Source: Paramecium tetraurelia (lineage: Eukaryota; Ciliophora; Oligohymenophorea; Peniculida; Parameciidae). Taken from it: 64,000 nt of DNA. Made by a program: the position numbers and the translations under genes. The stretch is taken from positions 496,001 to 560,000 of the forward strand of contig NW_001799022.1 of NCBI RefSeq assembly GCF_000165425.1, given 5' to 3'. The notes below the pieces were generated by a model that did no database searches, had not been told where the DNA came from, and saw only the letters and a list, made by a program, of their open reading frames with translations. Positions 11,473 through 24,478 of this stretch are shown here, piece after piece (the first letter of the stretch is position 1; the number at the start of each line of letters is the position of its first letter).

Positions 11473-14048
11473 TCAAGAACCACAATTCAAGCAAACCTCA
11501 ACTTCATCACCATCTTCAGTAACAATAATTTGAGGTTTACCCTTCTTAACAGTTTTACCTTCATTAGTAACAATCTTTTTGGATGCACTCTCATCGATTA
11601 ACTCTTATTTGGATGATTGAATTTTTATTTGTCCCCCTTCTTTTAATAATGCCTCAACATCCACTGTGAATTTAATGGGATCTGCTGCAGGTCTAGTTCT
11701 CAGATAATACATTCCTTTAATAGTTATATATAATATGTACCTGTTTTTCACCCCTTTTCTCCCAGCATAGAAATGCATAGAAGTCACTTTAGACATTGTT
11801 GGTTCAGCCATGTGGATATTTAAGGACTGACTCTAATCAATAAATGGAGCTCTGGAAGTGGCCAAATTTAGTATTGCTTTTTAGGAGATCTCCCAAACAG
11901 TCTTATACAAGGATTTGATATTATTAGGAATTTCTTCGATATTCTAGACAGAACCGTTGTTCATGATTAATTTATTCTTGATTTGAGGTGTCCATAAGTT
12001 TAATTCAATCAAATCATCAACTAAATGAGGATTAATGCAAACGAATTCTCCAGCCAACACTCTTCTTGTGTAGATGTTAGTAGTATATGGTTCAAATGAT
12101 TCATTATTTTACAGAATTTAACTTGTTGATGCTGTTGGCATAGGTGCAATCAATAAAGAATTCCTCATTCCGTGCTTGGCAATATTCTATTTGAGAGTAT
12201 TCCAATCATATAATTTTGGACTTACACCCCACATATCAAATTGCAATATTCCTTATGAAGCTGGACTGCCGGTAAAGGTTTCATAAGGTCCAAGCTTCTA
12301 AGCCAATTCCAAAGATGTTTAGCATGCTCCATAGTAGATAGTTTCAAAGATCTTTGCATTCAATTCTAAGGCATCTTCTGAATCAAATGGGATTTTCATT
12401 CTTTGTAATGCATCTGCAAATCCTTAGACTCCAATTCCAATAGGTCTATTTCTTTTATTGCTGTATTCTGCTTATTTAACAGGATAAAAGTTCAAATCAA
12501 TGACAATATTCAGATTTATTGTGATTATTTTTGTAATCTCTAATAGCTTATCAAAATCGAAGGTTTTATCTTCTTTGATTAACTTTTACAAATTAATACT
12601 AGCAAGATTGCAAACAGCAATTTCATCAGGTGATGTATATTATATGATTTCAGTGCATAGATTACTACTTTTGATAGTACCAAGATTCTTTTAATTACTT
12701 TTTGAATTACAAGCATCTTTATATAACATATATGGTAATCCAGTTGATATTTGAGCATCAATGATTTCTTACCACAATTGTCTGGCCTTCATTGTTACTC
12801 TTCCCATGTTTTTAGACTCATAATCAGTGTACAATTTGTTGAATTCTTAACCATAACAATCTTAGAGACCTGGACACTCATTTGGACACATCAAAGTCCA
12901 ATCCGAGTCATCCTTCACTCTTTACATAAATAGATCAGGGATCCATAAACCTAAAAACAAATCTCTTGCTCTTTATTCTTCAATCCCATGGTTCTTTCTC
13001 AATTATAAGAAACTGATAATATCACTATGCCATGGTTCTAAATAAATAGCGAAGGATCCTTTTCTTTTGCCACCTCCTTAATCTACATATCTTGCTGTAT
13101 CATTGAACACCTTCAACATAGGAACCAATCCATTGCTGATTCCATTAGTTCCTCTGATATAACTATCTTATGATCTGATCTTTGAAGCACTTAATCCAAT
13201 TCCTCCAGCAGACTTACTGATTAGAGCACATCTCTTGAGAGTCTCATATATACCTTCAATGGAATCATCTACCATATCCAACAGGAAACATGATGACATT
13301 TAAGGATAGGGAGTGCCACTGTTAAATAAGGTTGGTGTGGCATGAGTGAAGTACTTCTAGGACATTAAATGATAAGTTTAAAAGGCAGATTAGAGATCCT
13401 CTTTGTGAATACCAATGCTGACTCTCATTAATAACTATTATGGTCTTTCAATTGGCTTTTTCCCTTCCTTTAGTAAATAGCTTCTTTCTAAAGTCTTAAA
13501 ACCAAAAAAATCATATTGGTAATCTCTGTCATAATTTATCTCATTTTATATGATATCTTTATTTTCCATTATTATTTTATAAACATCATCAGCAATCAAT
13601 GGGGCTGGTCTACCATATTTATCCTAGAATTTAGAGTAAAAATTTACTGTGAATGAATGTAATTTAGTTGCCACTTCACTAAAGGATTCACTTGTTTCCT
13701 TGTGGAGGTTGTTGACTGCTATTCTTGCAGCCAATAATGAATATTGTGGATGAACTAAATTCATGTATGCACATGTTTCTGCCGCCAAATTATCCAATTG
13801 CACAGTTGTAATTCCTAAAATAAAATATAGCAATTTAAATTACCCTCATACATCCCTTGAATAACCTTCCACATTATCAAGTTTATATTGATATGTTATA
13901 GATTTGATGCTAAATTTTATAATCTCTCTGCTATCTTCTAAATATCGATGTTTTATTTTCCTCCATCTCTTTTTAATACATAAGATATATTTTTTTATTT
14001 TGCTAATTCTTATAAATGCTCAAAAGAATAATCATGATCTTGATCCAT
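11473..14048 (-). CDS. Ribonucleoside-diphosphate reductase large subunit (R1)
   Basis: Class I ribonucleotide reductase large chain, about 848 residues, which with the R2 subunit reduces ribonucleoside diphosphates to deoxy forms in the cytosol. The N-terminus holds an ATP-cone ([17 protein letters not shown]), followed by the barrel with [32 protein letters not shown] and a C-terminal redox tail ending CLNCGS, matching the mobile dithiol tail of eukaryotic R1. One intron, 13815-13843 (29 nt), splits the ATP-cone region from the rest. The start at 14048 opens directly with [12 protein letters not shown], slightly longer than the human protein at the front. Product and reaction are secure; fine regulation by dATP at the ATP-cone is inferred from the family. 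Confidence 0.95.
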
Positions 14049-14185
14049 TTTTTATATATAAATATATTTTTAAACTAGACTTTACTTTAAATTATGCAGT
14101 ATTTGGCTCCAAAAATCATAGTTTGAAAATTATATATAATATAATCAATAACGCTAACCTGGAGAAGTAAATCCACTACTATAAG

Positions 14186-17100
14186 TCAATTAAGATTCTG
14201 ACAAATCCCTTGGTTCTATGTCAACCTCTTGTTAAGGTTTATAAAGAGAGAATTGTGATGATGATCCTGGACTGTAAAATTGCTATTACTTTTAAAATTG
14301 TCCTGTGTTATATGCTAATAGGCATAATAATAATTTGTACTTGAATTGTTTTTATTTTCAACTTCTTGATTGATTTAATCTCTTATTTATTAAGTTCTTT
14401 TGAATATCTCTTATTCTCTTTCTCTCAACATAGATTACAATTGTTCATCATGTTCTCTTTCTCTTATATTTTGCATCTCGTCTCTTAATTGATTACGCAA
14501 TTAATTTATCTTTTCTCTTTCATCTTCAACCAACATTGAAGGTGAAAATTGTTGCTATTTCTAACTAGATTGAAAATCGTACAAGGCACTTGATAATTTT
14601 TAACTAGTCATTGGTTCTCTGATATCGCCTGAACTTTACTCAAAATTGTTCTAATAATTACTATTTTAATAGTAATTTGGTTAATATTGTTAATTTGAGA
14701 AACTCTATGATTTTTTATATTACTCCATTAATTGTTATTCCTGCATTCTCAATTTCTCTTGATGCTATTTGGCCATTCTCTCCATCTCTTGCTCAAATTA
14801 TTACCTTCTCTATACACTACTTTATCTCTTCTTGTCTTCAACCTATTTCTTGTCTCTCAACTACTACTCTTCTTTGCTGATCTATTCCGAAAACATTTGA
14901 TCTCTTAGCTTTTTCTCTCTCTCTAACTAAATCATCTTTAAATCCTATTGAAATGAATGTATTCTCTCTTGATATTCAACTTCCTCTATTTATGCTTCAT
15001 TTTCCAGTTCTTGTAACTGCTGCATCCTTAATTACTTCAATTATTCGACTTTTATTTATTATTGCTAAGAGTCCATTTTCCATTATTCTTACTTGATTTA
15101 ATCTAATAATTCTTTTTCCTTTGATCTGAACTCTAATTGTGATTGAATCTTCCTCTGATTCTCTTACTTTGTTCTTTATTCCATTTATTGTTGAAACTTA
15201 CTAAATATCTGATACTCTAAATTTTGTAAGGCCTCCTCCTCTTACAAAGAGACAATCCTAAAATTGTCAGCCAATTAAGTTTTCCTGAATTATTTATTTA
15301 AATATTCCTATTCCTATTGTTACAAATCTAATTATTTCTAAACTGCTTGATTCATATTCTTCTCTAAGTTCTCTAATTGCTTGATTCTTTGCGATCTAAC
15401 CTATTGATCTTATTAAAACTGCTTTTGAGCTCTCATTTCAACTTGATAATCAAACATCTCTTGTCTATCCTTCTCAGCTTACATAGTCAAGAGCTACTTC
15501 TCCTAAAACAACTAGTCCAATTACTCCATCTATTGAGCCATTTATTAGAGCCTTGAGATTTGTTGCTGTTTCTATATCAATCTTTATTCGTCTTCTTACA
15601 ACTACTCTCTCACTCTTGCCTAATACTGCACACTTCCTTTTGGATAAATACTGAAGAGTTGATATTAATCCTTTTGCAAAGGCAATAGAAATTATAAATT
15701 AATCTAATACTAATCCATATCTAATGATTTGCTGAGATTAATTGTACTCTCTATAAGTCTGCCAATCTCAACTGTATTGCTTTTAGCAAAGAACAGATCC
15801 AATTGATCTTGATCATTCATTCTCATAATGGTATTCTTAAAATAAATAAAGTATTCCACCATGAACAACACGATCATTTATGGTAGATCATTATACAATA
15901 TCAAATGATCTATTAATTAAATCCATTGATTCTTATTCAATAGATTTGTATATAATTATCGAATGGAAGGCCAGGAGTATTTAATTGGCGAATACCCCAA
16001 GTATTGTTTCATATGTTAATACAATTGAGGATCTACTTAATTGAATACTTGATCGTGGAATTGTAACAAGGAAACAGGAGCATTAGGGAAGTTTTCGAAA
16101 AATCTTTGGCAATGCTATATTAAAAGGGAGAGTGTGGCTTCAAAAATCAACATTTCCTCTCCTCTTTTAAACAATTTAACAAATGGAAAGACCAATTAGG
16201 GTAGATAATCGATTTCAGCAAATAAAGGACAATAGTATGCCAAACAAGATAATGTTCTTTGCAATCTTGAAAACAGAGATTCGCTCTAAAGAGGGTATTG
16301 ATCAGCTAATTTTTAATAGGCTGGATGAATTCCTTAATTAACTAGATTATTATAGGCTTCCTAATTCATTGGTAGATTGAGTAAGGATCTCCAAATTAAA
16401 CTTCTTTTATCATCTGGAAAGACATGATATTGAGTTAAGAACTATTATAGTCTTTGATAATTTAAGAGTTCTTTCAATGGATCTTCACTATTCTTATAAA
16501 TTTTCCCTAAAGTGTGAGAATTGATTGGTTAACTCATACTATTAGATTTGCTGTTCTTCTTACTGACAACTGATTAAGAAAACGACCCTTACATAGTGTT
16601 AGTGTTATTTCCAACTTTCTTGATGTCAATATTTGTTGTAGTATTATTAAAATTAAGAGTATCTGCATAATTCTCTTTGATCATAGTGCTCATATTTACA
16701 CCAATAGTTGAATTAAGATTCTGATTCTACTTGTTTAATTTATTAAGATCATACAAGGCAATTTCCCCTGTATTTAAAATAATGGCAATCTTATTTTGAT
16801 AAACATCAAAGTGAGTAGGTGTTTTCCCCTATAATATTTCCATGCATTTGATGAGACTACCACTGCTATCTATTTAAATAATCATGAAATTCTTAGTCAA
16901 CATCAACACCTATTATTTTTTAATAGGTTTAACTAATAATACACCATTGCCATATCCTTGATTTACATCCTAAGTTATTAAATTATTGTTATTATCTAAA
17001 ATGTAAATTTTATTAGAGTGACAATTAATTATCAATCTTTACCCATCAATTGAGGGGACCATTTGACAGAACTTGATGTTGAATTATTCAGGTAATTAGA

Positions 17101-17708
17101 TTCTGCTTATGATTTCGAATGATGATAAATTCCAAATTGATAATGATCTGTCTGCCATTACAGTTGCTAATTCAGTTGAAGAAGGCAAGAAACTGGCTCC
17201 TACGAAGATACTCCCTTTGGAGAACAATGAATGAACTTTTTCAAATGAATCCAAGGAATGTAAAATGCATTAATCTTGACTCACTGAGAGTAGGAGATTT
17301 TATGTGTGATTTGTATGCAAACTTAGGATGAGATGTTCATGACCTTTGAGTGTTTTCAAATTTCTTCCATCTTAATTTTTTATTTAGATATATACTTTAG
17401 CAGGAGACAATTTGAATAGTTTTATTTTACAATGCAATTGCTAATTAACCTCCTTTGTTATCTATGTATGATATCATTTGAGCTGGACTAATTGTAGGAA
17501 TGTTGATGTATCTATTTTTATCATGGTAAAAGATGAAGGGATTTCCTGATTAGTCTATGCAAACTAAGAAATCGAAATAGTAAACTATTTTTGGTTGACT
17601 CTTCAGTTTAATCAAATCAATCAAACCATTTATTGTTTATCCCTCTGGATTCATCAAGGATCCATTCTTCACTGCCAGGGTGTGTTATTATTGACCTTTA
17701 TTTTTCAT
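14186..17708 (-). CDS. TBC1D31: TBC1D31 homologue (WD40 + Rab-GAP TBC + coiled coil)
   Basis: Large protein of about 1,165 residues. The N-terminal 440 residues are WD40-like (for example LKTLKGHEHLIL and LATVMADRSLSIWNL). A TBC domain follows (DDKRSLIWRSLLNLP, then SRLQRTLSCLAYYCPLF, then FEATLSLLIQHCQRFFENFP). The last 540 residues are a Gln/Glu/Arg coiled coil. This order is that of TBC1D31 (WDR67), a centriolar-satellite/ciliogenesis protein; its TBC domain looks degenerate in other species. The coiled-coil half could be mistaken for a separate gene, but the frame is continuous from the TBC domain. One intron, 17371-17395 (25 nt), ends TTAAG rather than TAG. Standard-code callers would miss it because of many TAA/TAG codons. 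Confidence 0.88.
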
Positions 17709-17791
17709 ATTAATTTAAAATTTAAAATGTAAGTTATACTCATTAAATTAAACAAATGCATTTTTATTATGAAAAGAAAATTAATTAAATC

Positions 17792-18223
17792 TCATTCATA
17801 CCTCAATCTTGATGTTTATATTGCAGTAACTGAATAAACAGGCAGAGTTCGTTGCTTTATAATGAGGCAAGGAGATTTTTGTCGATCTCTTAGTAATTGT
17901 AAAGCCTTGGCTCTACTAAATTTATAGGGACTATTTAGTCTAATTTAGGCTTTTTATTTAATTAGATTACACTCTATCAAATCATTAATTTATAAAGACG
18001 AATGTGATCTCAATGTATTTTACCTACTACTCTACTTTTCTCTGGTTATCAATCTCTCCCTTGGACTGACATGTTATTTTCGTATTTCTTCACTGTATTC
18101 TTCCTTACTTGTGTAAAATAAATTGGTAGCCACCACTTCAAGTTTTTTTTTATTGAAAAGTTGCTTAATAAATGATAAACCTGGTTTTTGTTGTGTTGAA
18201 TTCTTATTTTTAATTAAATTCAT
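17792..18223 (-). CDS. Small basic protein, unknown
   Basis: Uninterrupted minus-strand reading frame of about 143 residues, rich in Lys, Arg, Ser and Gln (for instance LLRDRQKSPCLIIKQRTLP). I do not recognise it. It lies 83 bases upstream of TBC1D31 on the same strand. A plus-strand frame of 160 codons (17770-18252) also lacks TGA, but its product is a hydrophobic, unlikely mix; the minus frame has the composition expected of a coding strand. Without transcript data the choice stays uncertain. Confidence 0.45.
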
Positions 18224-18806
18224 TTATTGTATTGATTTAATTATAAAATGACTTTTTATTATTCAGCATTTATTGTTAAACAAGAGTAACTACTGCTTAA
18301 TATTGCCATTAAACACCTCACTTTCAAGTCTAAATTCAAGTAATGAGTACTCTCTAAGGTTTTTCCATATTACATAGAGCATTGATTAAAACTTCACAGA
18401 TATATTTTAAAGTCTAAATTTCCTATTAACATTCTAGTTATTTCATTGATCTTCCTTAACTAATTATTTACTTCTTAAAATAACAACTATCTTTTTGTTT
18501 TTCATTTAAAATTCTCTAAAGATCTTAATCAAAATTTATTCACAAAAAAGATAAAGTAAATATTAAATAACCATCAATTAACTTTATTAATATTAATAGT
18601 AGAAATTGTATTCATAAGCGAATATTGTTGCTATATAACCTTTTGATAAGCAAAGAATATATTCCATTAAGGAATGTGTTGCATAATGCTCCTATCCTAA
18701 TCTAACTAAGTGAGAAGACTTATTGGGGGGGAAGACAATCGAATTATATTTAAGTTTAGAGTTTAGGACTTAAAATGAAATAAATAAATAAATAATTTAA
18801 TTAATA
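18224..18806. other. Divergent intergenic region
   Basis: About 580 bases between a minus-strand small gene and the plus-strand adenylate-kinase-like gene, so it should hold two promoters. A plus-strand frame of about 33 codons starts at 18247, but nothing supports it as a gene. Confidence 0.5.
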
Positions 18807-21181
18807 ATGCAAAAGGCTAATATCATTTTTTTCTATGGACCACCAGCAACAGCAAAATCTTATGTGGCCTAGTAAGTAGCAAAATAAACAGGATATGTTT
18901 ATTTCAACTTGGAGGAATTCTATAGCAAGGTGAAAGCATAATCAGAGGTGGAAAAATTGAATAAATTGATGTAAGTGTTCTAGGCTGAACCAAAGAACTA
19001 TGTTGTTGATGGATTCCTAGATAAAAAGGCTTAAGCTGTTGTATTCTTTGAGCACTATCAAAAACCCAGATATGTAGTATATTTCCAATCTAGCAAAGAT
19101 GAAGTTGAATAGAATATCAGATTATTGAGTACAGAAGATCAAAAGAAAAGTCGTTTTTAGAGATTTAGCAACTTCCTCTAAAATCGTGATGAACTGCTGG
19201 CTTACTTGAAGAAGTTTCAATTCTTTGTAACTGTCGATGCAGTATAAAAAGGATTGTCAAATAATTTTTAATAATCCTCAGATTTGATCATTCAATCTAT
19301 CATGAGTTTTTTAAAGCCCAAGGTCTTGGTGGCCTTAACATATAACAATGAGGAATTGGCAGAAGTTTACTTGAATAAAGTGGAGACAGAATTGGGATTC
19401 AAGCATTTGCATTTGGAAGCACTCTGTGAAGAAGAGTTAGCAAAAGGAACTCCACAAGGAAAATAAATGGGTGCATTCCTCAACTCAGGTTAGGTAGTGC
19501 CACCTTAAATGTAAATAGAATTGTTGAGGAAATACTTGTATGATGATCCTCAATAAACTAAATTTATTCTTACAAGCTTCCCTGAAAAGTATTAGGAATT
19601 TAGAACTTTTGAAGATAAATTATTCCCCATTACTGGATTGATTAATTTCTTGAAGGAAGGTAAATCAGTGTCATTTTCTGCAAAGATAAATCCAGTATTG
19701 CATTATTCAGCAGAAGGCAAGAATTTAATAATTCAAAATGAAGATTTGGGACCATTCCAGTCTTTTTTAACAAAACGAGTAAAATATGGCGTTGTTATTG
19801 GTCCTGTAATGTCAGGTAGGTCAACATTTGCTAAGTACATCTCATAAAAATTTGGTTTGAATTTGATTGAATGGGGAGAAACTACAATCAATTTTTTGAA
19901 GGAGAAGTCAAGCACAGTTCCTGGAGAACAAGTAGAAGAATTGACTTTGCCTATGATTATCAAATACTATAGGGAATTCTTTAGTAATGTTACAAATGAA
20001 AAATATGTTTTCGATGGGTATTGCAATATATTAATTTTAAATTAGATTCCCTCCAGGATGCGAAAAGCCAGAGTAGATTTTGTAGTTTTTAAATTTGGGA
20101 TAAGCTAGCTGGATATTAAATATTGGAGTTGATTAAACTAATTACTGGATCAGATATAAAATCAAGACAGATCTCGATGCACAAGATATTACAGATGATC
20201 AAAAGGAGATACTGATTACTAACTTAAAAGCACATGAGGAAATCCTTAAGTAAGTTTAAGTGTATGTATAATAACAACCTGATTGTAAATTATTTAAATA
20301 AGATACAAATTATTCCTTGGAATAGAATTTCAAAGCAATTGACTAGATTTTTGGAAAGAGAGTGTATTTGGCATCAATCTTAGCTAATTTAGATTCAGAT
20401 ATCTATGAAGCCTTGAAATTGATATACGTCAACATTGCTGCAAAACACAGAATGGCATTTGTTGATGTTGAATAATTGATTGCTAAGAACTTTGACAAAC
20501 TTTCTAATGATTACGAGATGAGATGGACAAAACAAAATTGTAAGAATCCATCCAATTTTACTCCTGAAACTGTGATGAAATTAGTTAAGTAATACATAGA
20601 TGAGTTACCGATTTAAAGCAGGTAAGAATTCATATTTATTAATATATAGAGATGTATTGTTGTGGGGTTACATATCAGCTGATTAATAGGGGGACAAATA
20701 ACAACAAGAACAAATATTCCCAAGAGCCACAGATGAATTGATGATGGTCGAGAAGTCTTTGGGATAGATTAAAGTCTTGTATGCAATCACTGAATAACCA
20801 TTGAATTCAGAAATCAATGATCCTGAATGGGTTTTAGAAAAACCAGAAGTCCCACCTCCTAAATAAGAAGGCGATGGAGGAGATGAAGAACCCAAAGATG
20901 GTGGAAATGCGGATGGAGAAGAAAATGTTCCAAAGTTTAATATTTATAATTATTAATGGACTAAAAGTGAAGTTCCTAAAAATATGGCTTAAATCTTCAT
21001 GAAGGTCAAATAACCCAATCCTGTAAACACTATTTATTCATTTTAGGTCTAACTTGAAGTCAGTGATTATAGCTTTAAATTAATTTATGATAACTTTGAT
21101 GAGCTTGTCTAATCATTTTAAGAAAATAACAATCTTACATATTATGCTTAGATATAATTACAATAACCAATTATGGATTGA
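18807..21181 (+). CDS. Protein with two adenylate-kinase-like domains
   Basis: About 772 residues with two nucleoside-monophosphate-kinase-like domains in tandem. The first P-loop is FFYGPPATAKS near residue 12; the second is VVIGPVMSGRSTFAKYI near residue 330. Between them is a typical AK segment (GTPQGKQMGAFLNSG then VVPPQMQIELL). After the second domain FPPGCEKPEQILQFL matches the AK lid-proximal segment. Both P-loops deviate from GxPGxGKG, so catalytic strength is doubtful. The architecture resembles the long ciliary AK9-type kinases that manage nucleotides in flagella; that role is inferred. Introns are 20018-20045 (28 nt) and 20622-20649 (28 nt). The C-terminal 150 residues include an acidic Gly/Pro linker. 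Spliced model ends at TGA 21179. Confidence 0.82.
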
Positions 21182-21612
21182 ATTATTCATTAAAAATATA
21201 TATTATTCAATGAGTAAATATATTATGATAATTGGTTTAAGAATTTTCAGATGCATTTGATTAAATCATTTAATGATTTTATATCTTCCATTAAATTTGA
21301 TTTTTATTTTAAAAATCAAATTGATGTAACAAACTAATCAAATATTATTAAATTCTCTAAGTTTTCACTACTTTCTCAATAAGGCTATGAGGATCAATTT
21401 CTTTAATAAATTTGAAAATTAGTAATACTTACATATGATAAATAAGATCAAAAAGTGAAAAATTCAAAATTATTTTAATTGACTTATGGAACGAGAGAAG
21501 GAATCAAAAATAGAATAAAAATGAGAGAAATTACTTATGGAAAGGATAGAATTGAATTGATATGAGCTATTTATTGATGATTTTATAAATATAATAAAAT
21601 AAAATTAATTTA
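21182..21612. other. Intergenic region with open frame continuing past a stop
   Basis: Downstream of the adenylate-kinase-like stop, the same frame stays open for about 125 codons with only one further TGA near 21411. The minus strand looks equally open. One TGA per about 55 codons is expected in DNA this AT-rich, so this is not good evidence for coding. No other feature is seen. Confidence 0.45.
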
Positions 21613-22418
21613 ATGGGAAGTTGCTGTTCTCATAGTGAAAATAGGGAGAGTAACCATCATGGAGGCCAAGAGTAATAGAGAATGCCTAGGGCCATTGGTA
21701 GATAGTAATAGAATGGGAATGCAATTTAGGATGTTAATGAATAATATAAAATATATTTTGATATTTTGGAATAACAAGTTAGTGGTAAGGGTTTAAAGAG
21801 AACCTAAGCATATAAAAGCCATATTGATATTGGCTAGATCGAAAAGTTGAGGAATGTTTTTTGGGGTAAGTAATGAATTATATAATTGATTTAAGAAACC
21901 AGAGTTGAGGGAAAACAAGAGATTTGGTAGATCTTAAGGTCGATCATAAATGAAGATGAGGGTATCTGGATTAAATTATATTAGAAACTGCTCGTTTACT
22001 AGTACAGGAGGCTGAATTGAAACCAATCAAAGATTCCTTATAACATGTATATGATAAATTGGGACAAAAATACGATGTACCAATATTTTGCATAAATGAT
22101 CCAATAGAGTACTCAAATGAGAAGTTTGAGGACAGAGGTTTAATTTAAAATTACGGTAATGATTCCGTAAAATTAACGATTCGCAGTGTCAATTTGAATG
22201 GTAAGGATATTGTGGTAGAATGCAAGCAGAATTAGAGTGTAGTAGATTTGAAAGAAATAATAAGTGTTGAGTTGCAGAAGGGACATTAAATTTAATTGGA
22301 ATCCATGAAACTGTTTTACAGAGGAAAAGAAATGTAAGATAATTATCAAGTTGGAAGATACAATTTAAATAAAGAAGCTATAGTTATAGCTTATCTGAAA
22401 ATACTCCAAAAGGGATGA
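21613..22418 (+). CDS. UBTD1/2-like ubiquitin domain protein
   Basis: About 250 residues. It starts MGSCCSH, a fit for N-myristoylation at Gly2 with nearby palmitoylatable cysteines. The central UBTD N-domain shows LRNVFWETRVEGKQEIWQIL and, after the second intron, LQHVYDKLGQKYDVPIFCIN, both diagnostic of UBTD (DC-UbP) proteins. The last 80 residues are a ubiquitin-like fold (VKLTIRSVNLNGKDIVVE, MKLFYRGKEMQDNYQVG). Family members bind E2/E3 enzymes and act as ubiquitin-pathway adaptors. Introns are 21866-21895 (30 nt, TTTAAG end) and 21962-21984 (23 nt, TAG end); both are required to connect the conserved blocks. The first intron is a multiple of three but carries an in-frame TGA. Confidence 0.9.
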
Positions 22419-23245
22419 TTAAATATAACATTTATAATCAATATATCATAAAATGTATTGTATGAAAATTTTTAAATTATATGATAGACAATCATATTAT
22501 AAGTTAATATGTACAAAACAACCATCTAATTAGATTATGAAATCTCAGTGATTTGCCACACAAAATCTTTATTTTATAGCCACAAAGATGATTAATTTCC
22601 AAATTTTTAATTATTAATTTTATTAATTTTACTTCAAAGAATTCAGTTAATATTCTCACAATAATATCTCTATTATAGTTGTAACTCTATAATAATATGT
22701 TATCCAAAAGTATTGAATGAATTTCTTTTAGTAGTTTCACTTGTAAAATATCCTAGTTTATATTAAATAGTTTAAAACAATAATAAAATAAATCTTTTGT
22801 TTTTAATATAAAATAATTATTTGCAATCTGCTAATCATATGGGCATATATTTTAACTGATTTAAACATTGCGAATGATTAAGAAATTTAGGAATGTCTGA
22901 TTAAAGACAAATATGGTAAGTTTTTGACCAATTAATTATATTTATAAAGACGAACATGCCAATTAGACCAACTCAATAGCAATCAGAATAAAATATTAAC
23001 CAAAAATTTCTAAATTATTATTTTAATATATTAATTATTTACAAAAAAAAATTAGAATAAGAAGGATTAAATTCTTCAAAAATATCAGAATTTTTTTAGC
23101 ATTTTCGATTGAACTTATCAATTTAAAGCTATTATTATGCAAACATCAATATTCATTGGAATTGCTCCTTAGACTTCAATTTAGAATATAGAATCAAACA
23201 TGATGGTTTAATACATAATATGATTTATATCATTTTGTTACATAT
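22419..23245. other. Gene-poor stretch with uncertain open frames
   Basis: About 830 bases. A plus-strand frame from about 22850 gives a coding-like run (IQECLIKDKYD), and a possible 34-nt intron (GTAAG...AAAG) would extend it, but no ATG lies in frame. A second plus frame starts at the ATG near 22967 and runs into the antisense of the neighbouring RING gene. Neither can be supported; both may be decayed or chance frames. Confidence 0.35.
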
Positions 23246-24478
23246 TCATTTAGCAACAATTCCAAAACTTACATGTTCTTATTAAACTGTTAAAACCTAG
23301 GCAATTTCAATTCTACAAAGAAAGCAAGCTTCAGTATTTCCAATACACTAGGCACAAAATTTGCCATGACCACACGGCATGAATATCTTTTCTCCAATTC
23401 TATCTTAACAAATAATGCACAAATTGGATTCCTCAGAATTCACTGATTATAGATCATTACTCAGCATGGGAGGTTGACTTGATTACCTTTATCCCATATT
23501 GGTGATAATCGGTTTATAATAATTAGTAGAAACTCTTTAGAGGATAGTAGGTTATTCATATGGTTATTGCTTTTCTTCTAAGTCTTTTCCCATTTCTAAG
23601 TTAAATATGAAATTTGCATAATATTATTCCAAATCTTTCTTCTTCATGTATGTGAATGATGTTAAAAAAACGAATAGAATAGGAAGGATGATAATCAAAG
23701 CAAAGAGATTGAGATATAAAAAAAGATTTGTCAACAATATTGTAGTCTAATACAAAACAAATTACATGTAATAAGCATCTTTATAAGAATATTATATCTT
23801 ACTCTTCTATTTTTCAGTTTTTTTGATCAAGTCTGGAATTACTTTTATTGCAAAATATAGAACTGAGACAAATGTTATCACACCATTTAAAATTAGTAGA
23901 ATCAAAAACAACCATAAGACTTGTATCCAATCCCAAGCAACAAAATTATCCAATTTTAGAGTAATCGATAAAGTTTCAACTAATATTACTATCTTCCATA
24001 GTACATTAAACTATTATGACATTCTTTATGCTATACGAACTATTAAAATGCAACAAATGCGTAGTATTTTTTTTTATTGCAATAGATAAGCAATCTTAGG
24101 ATCAACATTAATAATGGAAACAGTATTAACATCAAATAAAACTCAATTTCAAGCACAACAATCAAAATAAAACATAGTTTCATTAAAGCATATATAAATG
24201 ATTCTAAATAATAATACACCTTTAATTCTGTTTGTAAGCAATAACAAGTTTAAGCACATCGGCCTATTATAAAAGTTACAAATATTACATATATCAATAA
24301 AAATCAGGCAAATCACAATCTAGATTATTGATAAAATATTTTCTAAATAAAAGGAAATTAAAAAATAAACATATAGATATAAAAAGATTTCTAAGTATTA
24401 TTCTCGTACAAATTCTAGTGCTAATTATTTTACTTCTGTTTCTAATTAAAGTTTGACTCGATCAAGTTATTCTTACAT
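23246..24478 (-). CDS. TMEM185-like multipass membrane protein with C-terminal RING
   Basis: About 393 residues. Most of the protein is hydrophobic with roughly seven to nine membrane segments; the middle (FNVLWKIVILVETLSITLKL, then WDWIQVLWLFLILLIL) resembles the TMEM185/transmembrane Fragile-X-F family. The C-terminus is a cytosolic RING-type zinc finger: CIICQDRIGEKIFMPCGHGK then FCAQCIGN then CFLCR. This suggests a membrane-anchored E3 ubiquitin ligase; substrate unknown. Introns are 24264-24288 (25 nt) and 24011-24036 (26 nt), both GTA...TAG; each is needed to connect hydrophobic blocks in frame. The start at 24478 gives a charged helical N-terminus before the first membrane segment. Human TMEM185 proteins lack a RING, so this is a different domain combination. 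Confidence 0.82.

Noticed and set aside
14186-15826. A separate 546-residue coiled-coil gene starting at the ATG at 15826
   Set aside because: The frame is continuous with the upstream TBC domain, and TBC1D31 proteins end in such a coiled coil.
17770-18252. Plus-strand 160-codon open frame
   Set aside because: It overlaps a minus-strand frame with better coding composition; the plus product is a hydrophobic, low-likelihood mix.
21182-21565. Continuation of the adenylate-kinase-like frame beyond its TGA, suggesting stop readthrough
   Set aside because: In DNA this AT-rich a TGA is expected only about every 55 codons, so about two TGAs in 125 codons is what chance gives; the opposite strand looks equally open.
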